From assembly GCA_022072445.1 (NCBI GenBank), contig JAJVHV010000005.1:186001-250000 (forward strand): a stretch of 64,000 nt of DNA, written 5' to 3'. The translations under genes were made by a program, and so were the position numbers. Shown in pieces: positions 8,142 to 15,532 of this stretch. Position 1 is the first letter of the stretch. Each line of letters opens with the position of its first letter. Below the pieces are notes generated by a model. The model searched no databases. It was not told where the DNA came from and saw only the letters and a list, made by a program, of their open reading frames with translations. The stretch comes from Phycisphaerae bacterium. GTDB taxonomy: Bacteria; Planctomycetota; Phycisphaerae; UBA1845; Fen-1342.

Positions 8142-10232
8142 ATGAGCACGGCACTGGAGCTGAGCCCGATCGCGCGATTCGTGACGCGGCATCGCGGGCT
8201 GCTGTTTCCGGCGGCGATCGTGGCGCTGCTGTTCGTGATTCTCATCCCGCTGCCGACGTTCGTCCTCGATTTTCTGCTGATCGCCAACATCCTGCTCTCG
8301 ACGGTCGTGATGATGACCGTCATTTACATCCGCACGGCGCTGGAGTTCTCGAGCTTTCCGTCGCTGCTGCTGTCGCTGACGCTGCTGCGGCTGGTGCTGA
8401 ACATCGCCACGACGCGGCTGATCATCTCGAACGGCGAGAGCGGCACCGCCGCCGCCGGCCACGTGGTGCAGGCCTTCGGCGTGTTCGTCGCGGCCGGCTC
8501 GCTGGCGGTGGGCGTGATCATCTTTGTGATCATCACGGTGATTCAGTTCGTCGTGATCACGAAAGGCGCGACGCGCATCGCCGAGGTCGCGGCCCGCTTC
8601 ACGCTCGACGGCATGCCCGGCAAGCAGATGGCGATCGACGCGGACCTGAACGCGGGGATCATCAACGAGGCCGAAGCGCGGCGGCGGCGCGAGGAGATTT
8701 CAGCCGAGGCTGACTTTTACGGGGCGATGGACGGCGCCAGCAAATTCGTGCGGGGCGACGCGATCGCGGGCCTGGTGATCACGTTTGTCAACGTGCTGGG
8801 CGGCCTGTACGTCGGAATGGTCGAAGACGGCATGACGCTGTGGGAGTCGCTCGACGTCTTCACCAAGCTGACGATCGGCGACGGGCTGGCGTCGCAGATT
8901 CCGGCTTTCATTCTCTCGGTGGCCGCCGGCCTGCTGGTGACGCGCAACGCCGGCAAGTCGAACCTGGGCGAGGAGCTGCTGGGGCAGGTGTTCGCCAAGC
9001 CGGTGGCACTGGGGCTGACGTCGGGCTTCCTGGGCGTACTGGCACTGACGCCTCTGCCGACATTTCCGCTGCTGACGCTGGCGGCGGGCTGCTCGGGGAT
9101 GGCTCTCATGATGAATCGCAACCAGACCGCGCGGGCGGCAAAGAAAGCGGCCGACGAGCGCGCCCACGAGAAGAGCAAGCCGGAGAAGATCGAAGCGCAT
9201 TTGAAAGTGGACGCGCTGGAGCTTCAGCTCGGCTTCGGCCTGGTGCGCCTGGTGGATCGGACGCGCGGCGGCGACCTGCTGGATCGCATCGCCGCCCTGC
9301 GCCGCCAGACGGCGCTGGAGCACGGGCTGGTCATCCCGCCGGTGCGGATTCGCGACAGCGGCACGCTGCCGCCCAACAGCTACGCCGTCCTCATCCGCGG
9401 GCAGGACGTGGCGCGCGGCGAAATCTACCCGGATCAGTTCCTGGCGATCAACTCCGGCGTCGCCGAAGAGCCGCTCGCGGGCATTGAGACGGTCGAGCCC
9501 GCGTTCGGGCTGCGGGCGTACTGGGTGGCCGGCGAGGAGCGCACGCGAGCCGAGCGGCACAATTACACCGTGATCGACGCGAGCGGCGTCCTGATCACGC
9601 ACCTGACTGAGGTGATCCGCCGCAACGCGGCCGAGTTGCTGACGCGCGGCGAGACGCAGAAGCTGATCGACGCGCTGAAGGAGCGCAACGCGGCCCTGGT
9701 GGACGAGGTGATTCCCGCGCAGCTCAAGGTCGGCGACGTGCAGAAGGTGCTGCAAAACCTGCTGCGCGAGCGCGTGCCGATCCGCGACCTGGAAGTGGTG
9801 CTGGAAGCACTGGGCGACTGGGCGCCGCGCTCCAAGGATCCCGAGATTCTCAGCGAATACGCACGCAACGCACTGGCGCGGACCATCTGTGCGCAGTACC
9901 GCGACGAGAAGAACGTCATTCATTGCATCACACTCGATCCGGCGGTCGAAGACTATCTTCAGGCCGGCATACAGCGCTCGGAGCACGGTTCGGTGCTTTC
10001 CATGCCACCTGACCGTCAGGCGGCGCTGGCCATGAAGACCCGTCATCTCGTGGAGCGCGCCGCGCCGCAGGCCGGCGGCGCCACGCTGGCCGTCGTCTGC
10101 TCGCCAGTGGTGCGGATGTGGTTCCGCCGGCTGATCGAGCCGATGCTGCCGCAGACCCCCGTCCTGGCCCTGAACGAGATCGTGCGATCGGTCGAATTGC
10201 AGGCCCATGGAGTGGTGACCCTTGATGGATAG
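8142..10232 (+). CDS. flhA: Flagellar export protein FlhA
   Basis: This 696-residue protein has about seven or eight N-terminal membrane helices. The FHIPEP-family region is recognisable as LRLVLNIATTRLII, ATRIAEVAARFTLDGMPGKQMAIDADL and EISAEADFYGAMDGASKFVRGDAIAG. The C-terminal 350 residues form the cytoplasmic ring domain (residues from about 330) that docks export substrate-chaperone complexes. Length agrees with the family. The start follows CGGTGCGGGC. The last codons overlap the start of flhF by 8 bp, so translation of the two is probably coupled. Confidence 0.96.
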   Translation: MSTALELSPIARFVTRHRGLLFPAAIVALLFVILIPLPTFVLDFLLIANILLSTVVMMTVIYIRTALEFSSFPSLLLSLTLLRLVLNIATTRLIISNGESGTAAAGHVVQAFGVFVAAGSLAVGVIIFVIITVIQFVVITKGATRIAEVAARFTLDGMPGKQMAIDADLNAGIINEAEARRRREEISAEADFYGAMDGASKFVRGDAIAGLVITFVNVLGGLYVGMVEDGMTLWESLDVFTKLTIGDGLASQIPAFILSVAAGLLVTRNAGKSNLGEELLGQVFAKPVALGLTSGFLGVLALTPLPTFPLLTLAAGCSGMALMMNRNQTARAAKKAADERAHEKSKPEKIEAHLKVDALELQLGFGLVRLVDRTRGGDLLDRIAALRRQTALEHGLVIPPVRIRDSGTLPPNSYAVLIRGQDVARGEIYPDQFLAINSGVAEEPLAGIETVEPAFGLRAYWVAGEERTRAERHNYTVIDASGVLITHLTEVIRRNAAELLTRGETQKLIDALKERNAALVDEVIPAQLKVGDVQKVLQNLLRERVPIRDLEVVLEALGDWAPRSKDPEILSEYARNALARTICAQYRDEKNVIHCITLDPAVEDYLQAGIQRSEHGSVLSMPPDRQAALAMKTRHLVERAAPQAGGATLAVVCSPVVRMWFRRLIEPMLPQTPVLALNEIVRSVELQAHGVVTLDG

Positions 10233-11256
10233 GATTCGTACATTCCGCGCGGCCTCGATGCCCGAAGCGCTCGCGCTGGTGAAGCGCGAGTTCGGCGGCA
10301 ACGCCGTCATCCTCGGCACGCGCGCCGTCCAGCCCGACGGCATCGGCCGCCTCGTCCGCCGCGAATGGGTCGAGATCACGGCTTCGGCGGGCGGCGCGTC
10401 GCCGGGCGGGGCGGGCCGCGGCCGCGGTGCGGAGCCGCCGGCGGCGCCGCAGCGGAACGTCGCGCTTCCCGAGCACGTGCATCGCTACTATCAGCGGCTG
10501 GTCGAGAACGACGTGGCGCATGAGATCGCCGAACGGCTGGCGCGCTCCGTGCTCGGCCCGGCCGGTGCGCCGCCGCGGAACGAATCCCAGACTCGCCGCC
10601 GGCTGCAACAGCTCATCGCCCGTACGCTGCCGCCCTGCGAGACGCTTTCGCTGGCGGAGGGCCGCGCGACGCGGATTGCGCTACTGGGGCCGGCGGGCGG
10701 CGGAAAGACCACGACGCTGGCCAAGCTCGCGGCCCACTTCTGGCTCAAGCTCCGCAGGCCCGTCGCCATCATCTCGCTCGATCTCTTCCGCCTCGCGGCC
10801 CACGAGCAGATGCGGCGGTACGGCGAGATCATCGGTGTGCCGGTTCACACGGTCGGCACGGCTTCCGACGTTTCCGTGGCGCTCAAGGCCACCGCGGACG
10901 CGGCCCTCGTGCTGATCGACACGCCGGGCGTCAGCCCCGGCGACAGCGAGCGGCTGGCGCACGTCTCGGGACTGCTCGACGCCCTGTCGCCGGACGGCCG
11001 GCACCTCGTGCTTCCGGGCACGATGGCGGACCGCGCCCGGCAGCGCTGTGTTGAGGCGTTTAACCGACTGGCACCCACGCATGTCGTCCTGACACGGCTG
11101 GACGAGGCGGTCGGCTTCGGCGTCGTGCTGAACGCGCTGGATTCGCTTCGACTGAAGCTCAGCTACCTGACCACCGGGCAGCGCGTTCCAGGCGACATTA
11201 TTCCTGCTTGCAGTGATCGCCTAGCTGAGCTAGTATTACACGCCACCAGCGCCTGA
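10225..11256 (+). CDS. flhF: Flagellar biosynthesis SRP-family GTPase FlhF
   Basis: This 343-residue protein has an N-terminal FlhF B-domain (MDRIRTFRAASMPEALALVKREFGGNAVILGTR), then an NG GTPase domain. The P-loop is GPAGGGKTTT with Lys at about residue 161, followed by the SLDLFRLAAHEQM segment, LIDTPG and LTRLDEAVGFG. FlhF sets the position and number of flagella at the cell pole in other bacteria. ATG 10225 is chosen over the adjacent TTG 10222. Immediately downstream lies the FlhG-like partner that would normally stimulate FlhF GTP hydrolysis. Confidence 0.95.
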   Translation: MDRIRTFRAASMPEALALVKREFGGNAVILGTRAVQPDGIGRLVRREWVEITASAGGASPGGAGRGRGAEPPAAPQRNVALPEHVHRYYQRLVENDVAHEIAERLARSVLGPAGAPPRNESQTRRRLQQLIARTLPPCETLSLAEGRATRIALLGPAGGGKTTTLAKLAAHFWLKLRRPVAIISLDLFRLAAHEQMRRYGEIIGVPVHTVGTASDVSVALKATADAALVLIDTPGVSPGDSERLAHVSGLLDALSPDGRHLVLPGTMADRARQRCVEAFNRLAPTHVVLTRLDEAVGFGVVLNALDSLRLKLSYLTTGQRVPGDIIPACSDRLAELVLHATSA

Positions 11257-11296
11257 GACTCGGCCAGGGCGCGTCCCATCTTCCGCGGCCGACCGC

Positions 11297-12022
11297 ATGA
11301 AACTCGCACGTGCAGCGCACATCGCGACGCCGCCGCAAATAGTCCACAGTCGGGTCGTCGCCTTTGTCAGCGGATTGGGCGGTGCGGGGACTTCGACGAT
11401 CGCCCGCGGCGTGGCGGAGACGCTCAGCTCGGGTGGCGAGCGCGTAGTGCTGGTGTCGGATGCGGACGGAATGGTGGCGCGGTGGGGGCATGCGCGCGAC
11501 GGTACTTCGTCAGTCTGGACGCGCGAAGTTGGCGCGTCGCCCGATCTCGATCAGTTGCGCGGCAGTCACGATGCGGTCATCGTGGATTGCCCGCCAGGAC
11601 TGAGCGCGCCACTTTTGCGCGTGGTCGAACGTGTGGATGATCTCGTGCTGGTACTCACACCGGCGCCGGCGGACCTGGTTCAAACGTATGCGCTGCTCAA
11701 ACGGATCGCGCCGCAGTTGGGTTTGGCGCGAGTCGGGCTGATCGTGAATCGCGCTTCAAGCGGACAGGCGGCCAGCGCGGCACGGCGATTCTCAAACTGT
11801 GCACGACGCTTTTTAGGACTGGCGCCGATGCTGCATGGCCGGCTACCGCTGCATGGACGCGCGCGGCACGCCGAGCCGGCGCTGGCCGGGGGCGGGCCGC
11901 GCGTGGCGTCGATCGCTGCAAGTGTTTGTCTTAGCGAGATTTCCGCGCGGTTGTGTCCAGCGATGTTTGAGTGCCCACCGCCGCGGCGGCTCTGGCTGCA
12001 GTTCGCCAGCCTGTTCCTGTAA
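11297..12022 (+). CDS. FlhG/FleN-like MinD-family protein with degenerate P-loop
   Basis: This 241-residue protein follows flhF, the standard place for flhG (fleN/ylxH). The fold signature is present: VVAFVSGLGGAGTSTIARGVAETL at the Walker A position, VVLVSDADG, AVIVDCPPGL and DLVLVLTPAPADLVQTYALLKR. The deviant Walker A should read KGGxGKT. Here residues 25-34 read SGLGGAGTST, so the signature lysine is Leu27 and the P-loop lysine is Thr32. MinD-type ATP hydrolysis and dimerisation need these residues, so the protein is probably a non-hydrolysing remnant or a scaffold. The C-terminus is Arg/Leu-rich (RRLWLQFASLFL) and might still reach the membrane. The family call is firm; loss of activity is inferred. 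Confidence 0.8.
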   Translation: MKLARAAHIATPPQIVHSRVVAFVSGLGGAGTSTIARGVAETLSSGGERVVLVSDADGMVARWGHARDGTSSVWTREVGASPDLDQLRGSHDAVIVDCPPGLSAPLLRVVERVDDLVLVLTPAPADLVQTYALLKRIAPQLGLARVGLIVNRASSGQAASAARRFSNCARRFLGLAPMLHGRLPLHGRARHAEPALAGGGPRVASIAASVCLSEISARLCPAMFECPPPRRLWLQFASLFL

Positions 12023-12079
12023 TTGCCCCGCGAAAGGCCGCACGGAAGCGGGCCGATAGGTAGACACGGATGTCAGGTA

Positions 12080-12355
12080 ATGACCAGGACCATTTCCGCC
12101 CAGATCGGGTTGTTGGCGTTCTCGCTCGCGACGGGGGCGGGTCTCGTGGCGCGCAATTCGGCGACGACGGTCTTGGTCCGCGCGCTGGTGGCGCTCGTGG
12201 TGGCGAGTCTGATCGCGCAGTGCGCCGCCTATTTCGCCCGCCAGATTCTCCGCGACGTGCTGATTCGCACCAAGTCTCGGATCGACGCGCAGCATCTCGA
12301 GGAACTCAAGACGATCGACAGCGAAGCCCCCGAGCCGGTTTCTGATGTGGCCTAG
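12080..12355 (+). CDS. Small membrane protein of unknown function in the flagellar cluster
   Basis: This 91-residue protein lies between the flhG-like gene and fliA. I do not recognise the family. It has two probable membrane helices (about residues 6-24, IGLLAFSLATGAGLVARNS-like, and 28-48, VRALVALVVASLIAQCAAYF). A charged cytoplasmic-looking tail follows: RQILRDVLIRTKSRIDAQHLEELKTI. The frame extends up to 12023, but the added residues are Arg/Gly-rich and unlike a leader, so ATG 12080 is preferred. Its stop lies 18 bp before fliA. Position alone suggests a link to flagellar placement or regulation. Confidence 0.6.
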   Translation: MTRTISAQIGLLAFSLATGAGLVARNSATTVLVRALVALVVASLIAQCAAYFARQILRDVLIRTKSRIDAQHLEELKTIDSEAPEPVSDVA

Positions 12356-12373
12356 CCAGGAGAGGAATCCCGC

Positions 12374-13213
12374 ATGATCCGCCGACGATACGCCCAGCGC
12401 CGCGTGCGCACCATGACCCGCGAGGGTGTCGACCGCGCCTTCGAATCCGATCAACACCTGCAGGAAGCGTGGCGCGAGTTCAAGCGCACCGGCGAAGAGC
12501 GCGTCCGAAACCGCCTGATCGAGCACTATCTCTACCTGGTCAAGTTCAACGCCGAGCGCATCGGCGCCAAGCTGCCGGACGAAGTCGACGTCGACGATCT
12601 GATGAGCGCCGGAATCTTCGGCCTGGTCGACGCGATCGACGCGTTTGACCTGGAGCGCGGCGTGAAGTTCGAGACGTATTGCGCGCCGCGCATCCGCGGC
12701 GCGATGCTCGACGAGCTGCGCAACATGGACTGGGTGCCGCGGCTGGTGCGGCACCGCACGCACAAGCTCGACGACGCCACCCGCGCTCTGGAAACCGAGC
12801 TGGGACGCTTGCCGACCGAGGACGAGCTGCTGCGGCGGCTGGGGCTGTCGCGGCCGAGCTTCGAGCGGCTGATCCGCGACGCGAACGCCGTCTCGCTGGT
12901 CTCACTGTCGCGCAAGCACTACGACTCGGACTCGGAGCGCGACGTGCTGGAGATCGACGTGCTGTCGGATCAGCGGCGGACGGACGCGCTGACCCAGTCG
13001 CAGCGGCTGGACATCGAGGAGATCGTGCTCAAGCGGCTCAGCCGTGCGGAGCGGCTGATCGTGGTGCTGTATTACTACGAGCAGATGACGATGAAGGAAA
13101 TCGGCGCGACGCTCGACCTGTCCGAGTCGCGCGTCAGCCAGATGCACTCGTCGATTCTCGCGCGGCTCAAGGAGCACCTCGAACTGACCGCCGACGAGTG
13201 CGTCGCCGAGTAA
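12374..13213 (+). CDS. fliA: Flagellar sigma factor FliA (sigma-28/WhiG type)
   Basis: This 279-residue sigma factor has a complete sigma-70 group 3 layout. Region 2 has LIEHYLYLVKFNAERIGAKLP, DVDDLMSAGIFGLVDAIDAFD and GVKFETYCAPRIRGAMLDELRNMDWVPR. Region 3 is LETELGRLPTEDELLRRLGLS. Region 4 is LSRAERLIVVLYYYEQMTMKEIGATLDLSESRVSQMHSSILARLK. The segment GAMLDELRNMDWVPR is typical of FliA/WhiG. It would direct transcription of late flagellar genes such as flagellin. A CAGGAGAGGAAT site precedes ATG 12374. A strong hairpin follows the stop. Confidence 0.95.
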   Translation: MIRRRYAQRRVRTMTREGVDRAFESDQHLQEAWREFKRTGEERVRNRLIEHYLYLVKFNAERIGAKLPDEVDVDDLMSAGIFGLVDAIDAFDLERGVKFETYCAPRIRGAMLDELRNMDWVPRLVRHRTHKLDDATRALETELGRLPTEDELLRRLGLSRPSFERLIRDANAVSLVSLSRKHYDSDSERDVLEIDVLSDQRRTDALTQSQRLDIEEIVLKRLSRAERLIVVLYYYEQMTMKEIGATLDLSESRVSQMHSSILARLKEHLELTADECVAE

Positions 13214-13222
13214 CGCGTTGTG

Positions 13223-13243
13223 GGGCGGGCTTCCAGCCCGCCC
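13223..13243. repeat. GC-rich perfect hairpin after fliA (REP-like or terminator-like)
   Basis: Nine-base arms GGGCGGGCT and AGCCCGCCC are separated by a 3-base loop, ten bases after the fliA stop. No T-run follows, so it does not look like a standard intrinsic terminator. Its form is like the GC-rich palindromes elsewhere in the window (22768-22785 and 22819-22842), which suggests a dispersed repeat. It may still end or stabilise the fliA transcript. Confidence 0.6.
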
Positions 13244-13297
13244 GAGCCGGCCGAACGCCGGCTCCAGCGACCGGGCGAGCCGGCGAAAGAGATCGCG

Positions 13298-13594
13298 ATG
13301 TCGAGCATTCCGCCAACCTGGCTGTCGTCGATCATCCAGACGACGGCCGCGGCCGGAAAGTCGGCCGCGAGCCGCGAGAAGGAACAGTCGGAAGTCGCCG
13401 ACGCCGCACGCCGCGCCGAGCAGACCGCGCCGGCCAACACGCTCCAAAACGACGACCGCGACAGCAGCGTGGACGTTGACGGCGGCGGGATGGGCGGCAC
13501 GGGCCGCCAATCCGCATCACACACGCACGAACACGATCAGCCCGCGGACGAAGCGCCCCAGGAGGGCGCTGGCGGGCTCGACCTTCAGGCCTGA
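13298..13594 (+). CDS. Small hydrophilic protein of unknown function next to fliA
   Basis: This 98-residue protein begins MSSIPPTWLSSIIQTTAAAG. A charged helical stretch follows (ASREKEQSEVADAARRAEQ), then a Gly/Asp/His-rich tail (SVDVDGGGMGG, SHTHEHDQP). There is no signal peptide or membrane helix. I do not recognise the family. A longer frame from 13220 would read through the hairpin after fliA, so ATG 13298 is preferred. It sits 84 bp after fliA and 12 bp before the DUF115 gene, suggesting co-transcription with the flagellar accessory genes. Confidence 0.55.
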   Translation: MSSIPPTWLSSIIQTTAAAGKSAASREKEQSEVADAARRAEQTAPANTLQNDDRDSSVDVDGGGMGGTGRQSASHTHEHDQPADEAPQEGAGGLDLQA

Positions 13595-13606
13595 GCGAAA
13601 GCCGAC

Positions 13607-15532
13607 ATGCCGACAGCGGACACGGACGTCCTCCCGCCCCAGGCGCCGCCGATCGACGCGTGCCGGGCGCGCTACCTTGCGAATCTGGCGGCACTCTACC
13701 GCGTTGATCCGCCGCTGGCGGCGACGATCGACGGCCTGCCGTTTGCAAGCCTTCCGCCGGTGGAATTGGCGCGCGACGGCCGGCTGACGGCGCGACTGAT
13801 CGCGGACGACGGAAAGCCGATCTACGCGCACAGCCGGTACGAGCCGGGGCGCGAAGCGCAGAGCCTGGTCGAGGCCATTCCGGAGGTGGACAGCGCGACG
13901 TTTGTGGTGACGGGCGTCGGACTTGGCCACCACGTACGAGAACTGGAGCGGCGTTTTGAGCGCCCGCTGCTGATCATCGCCGAGGATGACCTGTCGCTGC
14001 TCAAGGCGGCGCTGTGCGCCGTCGATCTAGCCGAACCGATCGCCCAGCGACGCCTGCTGATTGTCCCCTCCGCCGAGAAGAGCGACGTGCACGCACGGCT
14101 GACGAGCTGCAACGCTCCGATCATGCTCGGCACGCACTTTGTGACGCCGCCGCACGCCCGCCGCTACCACGCGGCATTTCAGGCGAAGCTGCGCGAGGAG
14201 TTCGCGAGCTTTGTGGCGTACTGCCGGCTGCAGATGATCACGCTGCTTCACAATGCCCGCATTACGTGCCGCAACATCGCGGCCAACCTGCCGCACTATC
14301 TGGCCAACCCGGGTGTCGAGGTGCTGGCCGGGGGGGCGCGCGGCCGGCCGGCGATTCTGGTGGCGGCCGGTCCGTCCCTGGCGCGGAACGTGCACCTGTT
14401 GCGCGAACTGCGCGGGCGGGCGGTGATCATCGCCGCGCAGACCGTCTTCAAAACCCTGCTGGCACAGGGCTGCCCGCCGCACTTCGTCACCAGCCTCGAT
14501 TTTCACGAAGTCTCGGCCGAATTTTTCCGCGGCGTGGAGGACGTGCAGGGCTGCACGCTGGTGGCCGAGCCGAAGGCGACCTGGCACGTGCTGGACGCCT
14601 ATCCCGGCCGGCGTCATGTGCTGCACAGCGTGTTCGCCGACGACCTGCTGCGTGACGCCGCGCCGTCGCGTGGTCGGCTGCGAGCGGGCGCGACGGTGGC
14701 GCACCTGTCGTTCTATCTGGCCGAGCAGTTGGGCTGCGATCCGATCATCCTGATCGGGCAGGACCTGGCGTATTCCGACGGACTCTACTACCCGCCGGGC
14801 ATGCCGATCGAGGAAATCTGGAGTCCCGAGCTGGATCGCTTCTGCACGGTCGAGATGAAGCAGTGGGAGCGCATCGCGCGTTTCCGTCCGATTCTGCACC
14901 ACGTCAAGGACGTGCACGGCCGCGAGACGTACACCGACGACCAGTTGCTGAACTACGCCCAGCAGTTCCAGATCGACTTCGCCGCCTCGCCGGCGCGCGT
15001 CATTCACGCCTGTGAGGGCGGGATGCAGCTCAGTGGCGTGGAGTGCATGACGTTGCGGGACGCCGCGGAGCGCTGGTGCCGCGGGGCGCTGCCGGATGGG
15101 CTCTTCGGCGAGTCGGGCGTGGTCGACGCCGGCGCGGCGTTCGCCGCGGCGCGCGCGGCGCTGGCCGAACGGCAGCGCGAGGTGTCCGCGATCCGCGACA
15201 TCTGCACGCAGATGCTGAAGAACCTCGAACGGCTGGTTGGGCTTGTCGAGCGGCCCGACGAGTTCAACCGCGTGGTCGTGCAGGTCGACGCGCTGCGCGT
15301 CCGGATCCAGGCGTTCGAGCGCACCTACCGGATGGTGGTCGACGTCTCTCAACAGGCCGAGCTGCGCCGCTTCGCCGCGGATCGCCGCATGTCGGGCACT
15401 TCGCAGGAGACGGCCGCGTCGGCGCGCCGGCGGCTGGAGCGTGACCGCGACTTTGTCGCCGCGCTGCGCGACGGCTGCGACTACCTCGGCTCGCTGCTGG
15501 ATTTTGCCGCCGGGCGCCTGGAGGCCGCGTGA
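13607..15532 (+). CDS. DUF115/Maf-type motility accessory protein
   Basis: This 641-residue protein has a central DUF115 (MAF_flag10) domain, roughly residues 240-440. Its motifs are ILVAAGPSLARNVHLL, AQTVFKTLLAQGCPPHFVTSLD, GATVAHLSFYLAEQLGCDPIILIGQDLAY and the following DGLYYPPG. Proteins of this family (Maf, motility accessory factors) are linked to glycosylation of flagellin with nonulosonic acids in Campylobacter and relatives. The N-terminal 230 residues resemble the usual Maf N-domain (VVTGVGLGHHVRELERRF). The C-terminal 200 residues are helical. The gene overlaps the next one by 4 bp (GTGA), so the two products are probably made together. No flagellin or nonulosonic acid synthesis gene is in the window. 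Confidence 0.85.
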   Translation: MPTADTDVLPPQAPPIDACRARYLANLAALYRVDPPLAATIDGLPFASLPPVELARDGRLTARLIADDGKPIYAHSRYEPGREAQSLVEAIPEVDSATFVVTGVGLGHHVRELERRFERPLLIIAEDDLSLLKAALCAVDLAEPIAQRRLLIVPSAEKSDVHARLTSCNAPIMLGTHFVTPPHARRYHAAFQAKLREEFASFVAYCRLQMITLLHNARITCRNIAANLPHYLANPGVEVLAGGARGRPAILVAAGPSLARNVHLLRELRGRAVIIAAQTVFKTLLAQGCPPHFVTSLDFHEVSAEFFRGVEDVQGCTLVAEPKATWHVLDAYPGRRHVLHSVFADDLLRDAAPSRGRLRAGATVAHLSFYLAEQLGCDPIILIGQDLAYSDGLYYPPGMPIEEIWSPELDRFCTVEMKQWERIARFRPILHHVKDVHGRETYTDDQLLNYAQQFQIDFAASPARVIHACEGGMQLSGVECMTLRDAAERWCRGALPDGLFGESGVVDAGAAFAAARAALAERQREVSAIRDICTQMLKNLERLVGLVERPDEFNRVVVQVDALRVRIQAFERTYRMVVDVSQQAELRRFAADRRMSGTSQETAASARRRLERDRDFVAALRDGCDYLGSLLDFAAGRLEAA

